Shown: in pieces, positions 13,678 through 16,620 of the stretch | Layout of the letters: every line of letters starts with the position of its first letter | How positions within the stretch are numbered: the stretch's first letter is position 1 | From: Actinomycetes bacterium | Lineage (GTDB): Bacteria > Actinomycetota > Actinomycetes > Propionibacteriales > Propionibacteriaceae | Direction: 5' to 3' | DNA length: 16,620 bases | Assembly (NCBI GenBank): GCA_023393755.1 | Contig: JAEXCA010000160.1 | Location: 1-16,620 of the forward strand | Program-made: the position numbers and the translations under genes | Notes under the pieces: model-generated | What the model saw: only the letters and a program-made list of their open reading frames with translations | The model's database searches: none | Told to the model about the DNA's origin: nothing

Positions 13678-16350
13678 CTACCCGATCTGCGGGATCAGCC
13701 AGAGGTAGGGCACCTCGACGGTGACGGTGTCGAACCGGGCCTGGCCGCCGCCGGAGGCCAGCACCTCGACGGTGTAGGTCCGTCCCTTCCGGCTGTACCG
13801 TTCGGCCCGCAGCTTCAGCTTGCCCTCCTCGATCACGATGTCGCCCGGCTTGTCGTACCGTCCCAGCCCGGAGTCGGCCTCGCTGGAGGTCCCCGAGAGC
13901 GCCTCGACCTGGTAGCTGACCTTGCGCTCGCCCTTGGCGGTGAGCTTGATCTTGTGCAGCAGGTGGGTGGGCAGCAGCAGGAGATCCGGCGACGCCGTCA
14001 CCTTGATCCTGCTCTTCAGCTTCAGGCCGACCAGCACCGGATCGTGGTCGGACGACCGGTACGGCGTGGCCGGATCGAACAGCGCGGCCTGCGCCGGCGA
14101 CTTGAAGCTGGTGTCGTAGTCGATGATGTCGGGCTCGTTGGCATTGATGTTCCAGTGCCCGACCCCGGTCACCTGCTTGGCCAGCGAGGCGCTGCTGAGC
14201 GCGTAGTCGAGGTAGCCGGCCTGCCCGTCGAAGACGTAGCTGTGGGCGTAGTCGCCGTGGTACTCCCGGGCCAGGTCGACGTAGCCGGCATCGGTCAGCG
14301 CGACGATCGGCGTCTCGTGGTCGTAGGCGTTCAGGTCGCCCAGGATCAGCCAGTCGTCGTCCGCGATCCCGGTCGGGTCGGACGCCAGCCACGCGGCCAG
14401 CGCCTGGGCGGTCAGGGTGCGGGTGAGGTTGCAGTTGCCGACCAGGCCACCCTCGCCCGCCTCGCCGCAGGCCGAGCCCTTGGACTTGAAGTGGTTGGCG
14501 GTCACCGAGAACACCTCGCCGGTGGCGTTCTCCCGGAAGGACTGCGCGATCGCGGCCCGGTTGCGGTCCTCGCCGGTGTTGTTCGGGTCGAGGAAGGCCA
14601 TGGTGTCCAGGACGGCGGTCCGGCCGACCGGGGTGAGCGCGCCCGGCCGGTAGATGATGCCGACCTTGATCACGTCCGGGCCCACCACGCCGTCCGTGCC
14701 CGCCTCGACGTAGGCGTACGTACCCTCGCCGAGGCGTTCGTTCAGGCCGGTGACGATGTCGTCCAGCACCTCGACGCCGGGGGTGTTCTCCAGTTCGCCC
14801 AGCCCGACCACGTCCGCGTCGAGGCCTTCGAGGGTGTTGAGCAGCTTGGTGCGTTGCCGTTGGAGCTCGCCGGGGTCGTCCGCGCCGCGGCAGTCCTCGT
14901 TCTGGGTGGGGCTGCAGGTGGCGCCGATGGTGGTGAAGTAGTTCAGCGCGTTCAGCCAGGCGGCGGTCACCCGTCCGCCCACCTCGTCCGGGGTGGGGGA
15001 GGCGGTGGTGCGCTGGTAGTCGTCGTGGTCGTAGGCCAGCACCCGGTACAGGTTGAAGGCCTGGAACACCGGTCCGGTCAGCCCGGTGACGGTGTCGCCG
15101 CCGCGGAACATGGTGTCGATGGTGAGCGGTTCGCGGGTGATCGGGTGGTTGGTGGCGACGTTCTGGGCGCTGATCCCGTCGTCCACCGTGATCCGGCTGC
15201 GCAGGTTCAGGTCGTTGCGGGCCGCCGCCTCGGGCGAGGCCGGGTCGAACAGCGCGGTCGGGGACATCGGGAAGTCCTCGCCCTCGGCGGGCAGGGCGAC
15301 CACGATCTCGCCGTAGCGGTCGAAGTTGAAGTACTCGGCGATCACCAGTTCCTGCGGGAAGGTGGCCGCCATGCCCTCGTAGGCCTCGAGGTCGCCGAGG
15401 GCGTGCACCGGGAAGCTGATGGACGCCGGGGTGGGCAGCGGATTGCCGGAGCTGACCACCGTGACGGTGGTCTGGGTGAGCTCGGTCAGGCCGTCGAACT
15501 CGGTCACCGTCCCGGTGACCCGGACCTGGTCGCCCAGCGACACGGTGTCGGCATTGCCGTTGAACACGAAGATGCCCTCGGAGGTGGTGGGGTCGGCGTC
15601 CGCGTCGGCGTCCTCCTCCTGCAGGAAGAAGCCGCGCATCGCCGGGGACGCACCCTCCTGGTCGCCCACCACGATGCCCTCGACGGTCACCACCTGGCCG
15701 ACCCGCGGCGAGGTGGCGCCGGCGCCCTGCACCGCGCTGATCGGCAGCACGGTGGGCTCGGGCTCCTCCGGCTCCTCGGCGTCGCAGTCGGCGGAGGTGT
15801 CCAGCGGGGCGACCGCCCCGAAGGTGTTCTCCGACTCCGGCTGCCACTGCGGATCCGCCAGGCAGCCGCCCAGCTTCAGCGAGAAGCCGGCCGGTCCGGT
15901 GCCGGGCTGGTTCACCCCGATGTCGGTCGAGGCCAGACCGGCCGCCGGCCCGTTGCTGGCGGTGAACGCCCCCTCGTAGGAGAGGAACTCGACCACGACG
16001 CCGTCGGCGCCGACCAGGGCCAGGCCGTCCGGGGCTCCGTTCTGCAGCCCGGGAGCCTCGGCGACCACCACGCCGTGCCCGCCGTCCGGGCCCGGGATGG
16101 CGCCGGAGAGGGCCAGGGTGCCGTAGCTGCCTCCGCCGCTGCCGTTGTAGAGCACGATCGACCAGCCGGTCAGGTCGGTGCCGGCGGGGCCGAAGACCTC
16201 GACCGCCTCGCCGACGTCGGCGCCGGCGTTGTCGTAGTGGAGTTCGCTGATGAAGACCGGCCCCGGGGGCGCGGCGTGGGCAGCGGGCACAGCGGCCAGG
16301 CCGGAGGTGAGGAGAGTGGCGGCAAGGGTGGCGAGCAGGAGACGTCGCAT
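13678..16350 (-). CDS. Secreted multidomain nuclease (ExeM/NucH-type endonuclease/exonuclease/phosphatase)
   Basis: An 890-residue exported protein that probably degrades extracellular DNA for nutrient recovery or biofilm turnover. Signal peptide 1-26 (MRRLLLATLAATLLTSGLAA, then VPAAHA, cleaved after AHA). A lamin-tail domain follows (about 30-180, VFISELHYDNAG, GWSIVLYNG), then an acidic linker EEPEEPEP, an OB-fold (about 205-300, VGQVVTVEGIVVGD, FFLQEE), and the nuclease domain (about 480-775) with GELEN (Glu519/Glu521), GDLNAY (Asp672, Asn674) and SDHDP (Asp768, His769), the metal and catalytic residues of the superfamily. About 115 residues of beta-rich tail follow, with no LPxTG anchor. 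The ATG at 16350 starts the signal peptide and has AAGGA five nt upstream (16356-16360). Confidence 0.93.
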   Translation of the reverse strand: MRRLLLATLAATLLTSGLAAVPAAHAAPPGPVFISELHYDNAGADVGEAVEVFGPAGTDLTGWSIVLYNGSGGGSYGTLALSGAIPGPDGGHGVVVAEAPGLQNGAPDGLALVGADGVVVEFLSYEGAFTASNGPAAGLASTDIGVNQPGTGPAGFSLKLGGCLADPQWQPESENTFGAVAPLDTSADCDAEEPEEPEPTVLPISAVQGAGATSPRVGQVVTVEGIVVGDQEGASPAMRGFFLQEEDADADADPTTSEGIFVFNGNADTVSLGDQVRVTGTVTEFDGLTELTQTTVTVVSSGNPLPTPASISFPVHALGDLEAYEGMAATFPQELVIAEYFNFDRYGEIVVALPAEGEDFPMSPTALFDPASPEAAARNDLNLRSRITVDDGISAQNVATNHPITREPLTIDTMFRGGDTVTGLTGPVFQAFNLYRVLAYDHDDYQRTTASPTPDEVGGRVTAAWLNALNYFTTIGATCSPTQNEDCRGADDPGELQRQRTKLLNTLEGLDADVVGLGELENTPGVEVLDDIVTGLNERLGEGTYAYVEAGTDGVVGPDVIKVGIIYRPGALTPVGRTAVLDTMAFLDPNNTGEDRNRAAIAQSFRENATGEVFSVTANHFKSKGSACGEAGEGGLVGNCNLTRTLTAQALAAWLASDPTGIADDDWLILGDLNAYDHETPIVALTDAGYVDLAREYHGDYAHSYVFDGQAGYLDYALSSASLAKQVTGVGHWNINANEPDIIDYDTSFKSPAQAALFDPATPYRSSDHDPVLVGLKLKSRIKVTASPDLLLLPTHLLHKIKLTAKGERKVSYQVEALSGTSSEADSGLGRYDKPGDIVIEEGKLKLRAERYSRKGRTYTVEVLASGGGQARFDTVTVEVPYLWLIPQIG

Positions 16351-16433
16351 GTCGGTCCTTCGGGGTGAGCCACGGGGGTGTGGCGGACGACGAACTTGTC
16401 GGTATTCAGCCTGCCGGATCGCCGCGGCTGTGG

Positions 16434-16620
16434 CTACCCCGATCGGCGTCCACTTTCCGCCGGATGGCGCCCGTGGCCGACCTGGCGGGCGGCCAGCCGC
16501 ACCAGCCGGCGGAAGGTGCCGCCCGGGCAACCGGAGCCGGGGCAGCCGCTGGGCGGCTTCCGGCGGGGCTGGACGGCCGCCGCCGGTTTGGCGGCGGGCT
16601 TGGCCGGCGCGGCGGGAGCC
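16434..16620 (-). CDS. 3' end of a gene running off the right edge
   Basis: The minus strand is open from the window edge to a TAG at 16434-16436, giving 61 residues: an Ala/Pro/Lys-rich stretch (APAAPAKPAAKPAAAVQPRR), then KPPSGCPGSGCPGG and a basic tail TFRRLVRLAARQVGHG. The Ala-Pro-Lys composition recalls linker or tail regions of surface or nucleic-acid-binding proteins, but I cannot name it. Third positions are G/C-rich. The reverse reading is also open, so the strand is not certain. Confidence 0.4.
   Translation of the reverse strand, partial: APAAPAKPAAKPAAAVQPRRKPPSGCPGSGCPGGTFRRLVRLAARQVGHGRHPAESGRRSG

Noticed and set aside
13666..16368. Plus-strand frame of 900 residues opposite the nuclease
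   Set aside because: Shadow of the nuclease gene, which has a signal peptide and complete catalytic motifs on the minus strand.

Overview
The window is GC-rich throughout, with strong G/C at third codon positions, many GTG starts and 4-bp GTGA/ATGA stop-start overlaps. With an MprAB-type two-component pair and a close homologue of the mycothiol-dependent nitroreductase Rv2466c, this points to an actinomycete. Propionibacteriales is my inference, not a proof.

Layout: (1) 1-694 has no gene I can support; it holds hairpins and the first copy of a dispersed structured repeat. (2) 695-2589 has argF (-), and divergent from it a small four-helix membrane protein coupled to a low-molecular-weight tyrosine phosphatase (+). 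(3) 2814-4948 is an mprA-mprB-like response regulator/sensor kinase operon (+). (4) 5054-6094 is a Gfo/Idh/MocA oxidoreductase (+), followed by a REP-like tandem array at 6140-6385. (5) 6346-7627 is a divergent pair, a HAD hydrolase (-) whose end lies in the array and a DsbA-family protein (+); their back-to-back -10 boxes sit in a 28-bp gap. (6) 7628-8502 is gene-free and holds an inverted second copy of the structured repeat and a further short direct repeat. (7) 8503-12008 is a two-gene operon (-): a proline-tract, membrane-anchored PQQ-type beta-propeller protein coupled to a polytopic membrane protein. (8) 12116-12888 holds a doubtful small ORF, three short repeats on a 61-bp period with unique 30-nt spacers (CRISPR-like), and a sigma-region-4-like protein (-). 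(9) 12885-13677 holds possible gene remnants and the third copy of the structured repeat. (10) 13678-16350 is a secreted lamin-tail/OB/endonuclease-phosphatase nuclease (-). The right edge carries the 3' end of a further gene (-).

The genes are mostly ordinary chromosomal ones: arginine metabolism, envelope-stress signalling, thiol redox, extracellular DNA degradation. The unusual content is between them. Three copies of a roughly 345-bp element (251-592 +, 7870-8224 -, 13046-13399 +) share a nested hairpin architecture. In it a 20-bp stem shows compensatory changes and an inner GCAGCC/GGCTGC stem is kept around a variable 11-nt loop. That looks like a structured RNA or a non-autonomous mobile element under structural constraint. 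A second motif is a recurrent TANNNT box 6-7 nt before start codons, suggesting that many transcripts here are leaderless.
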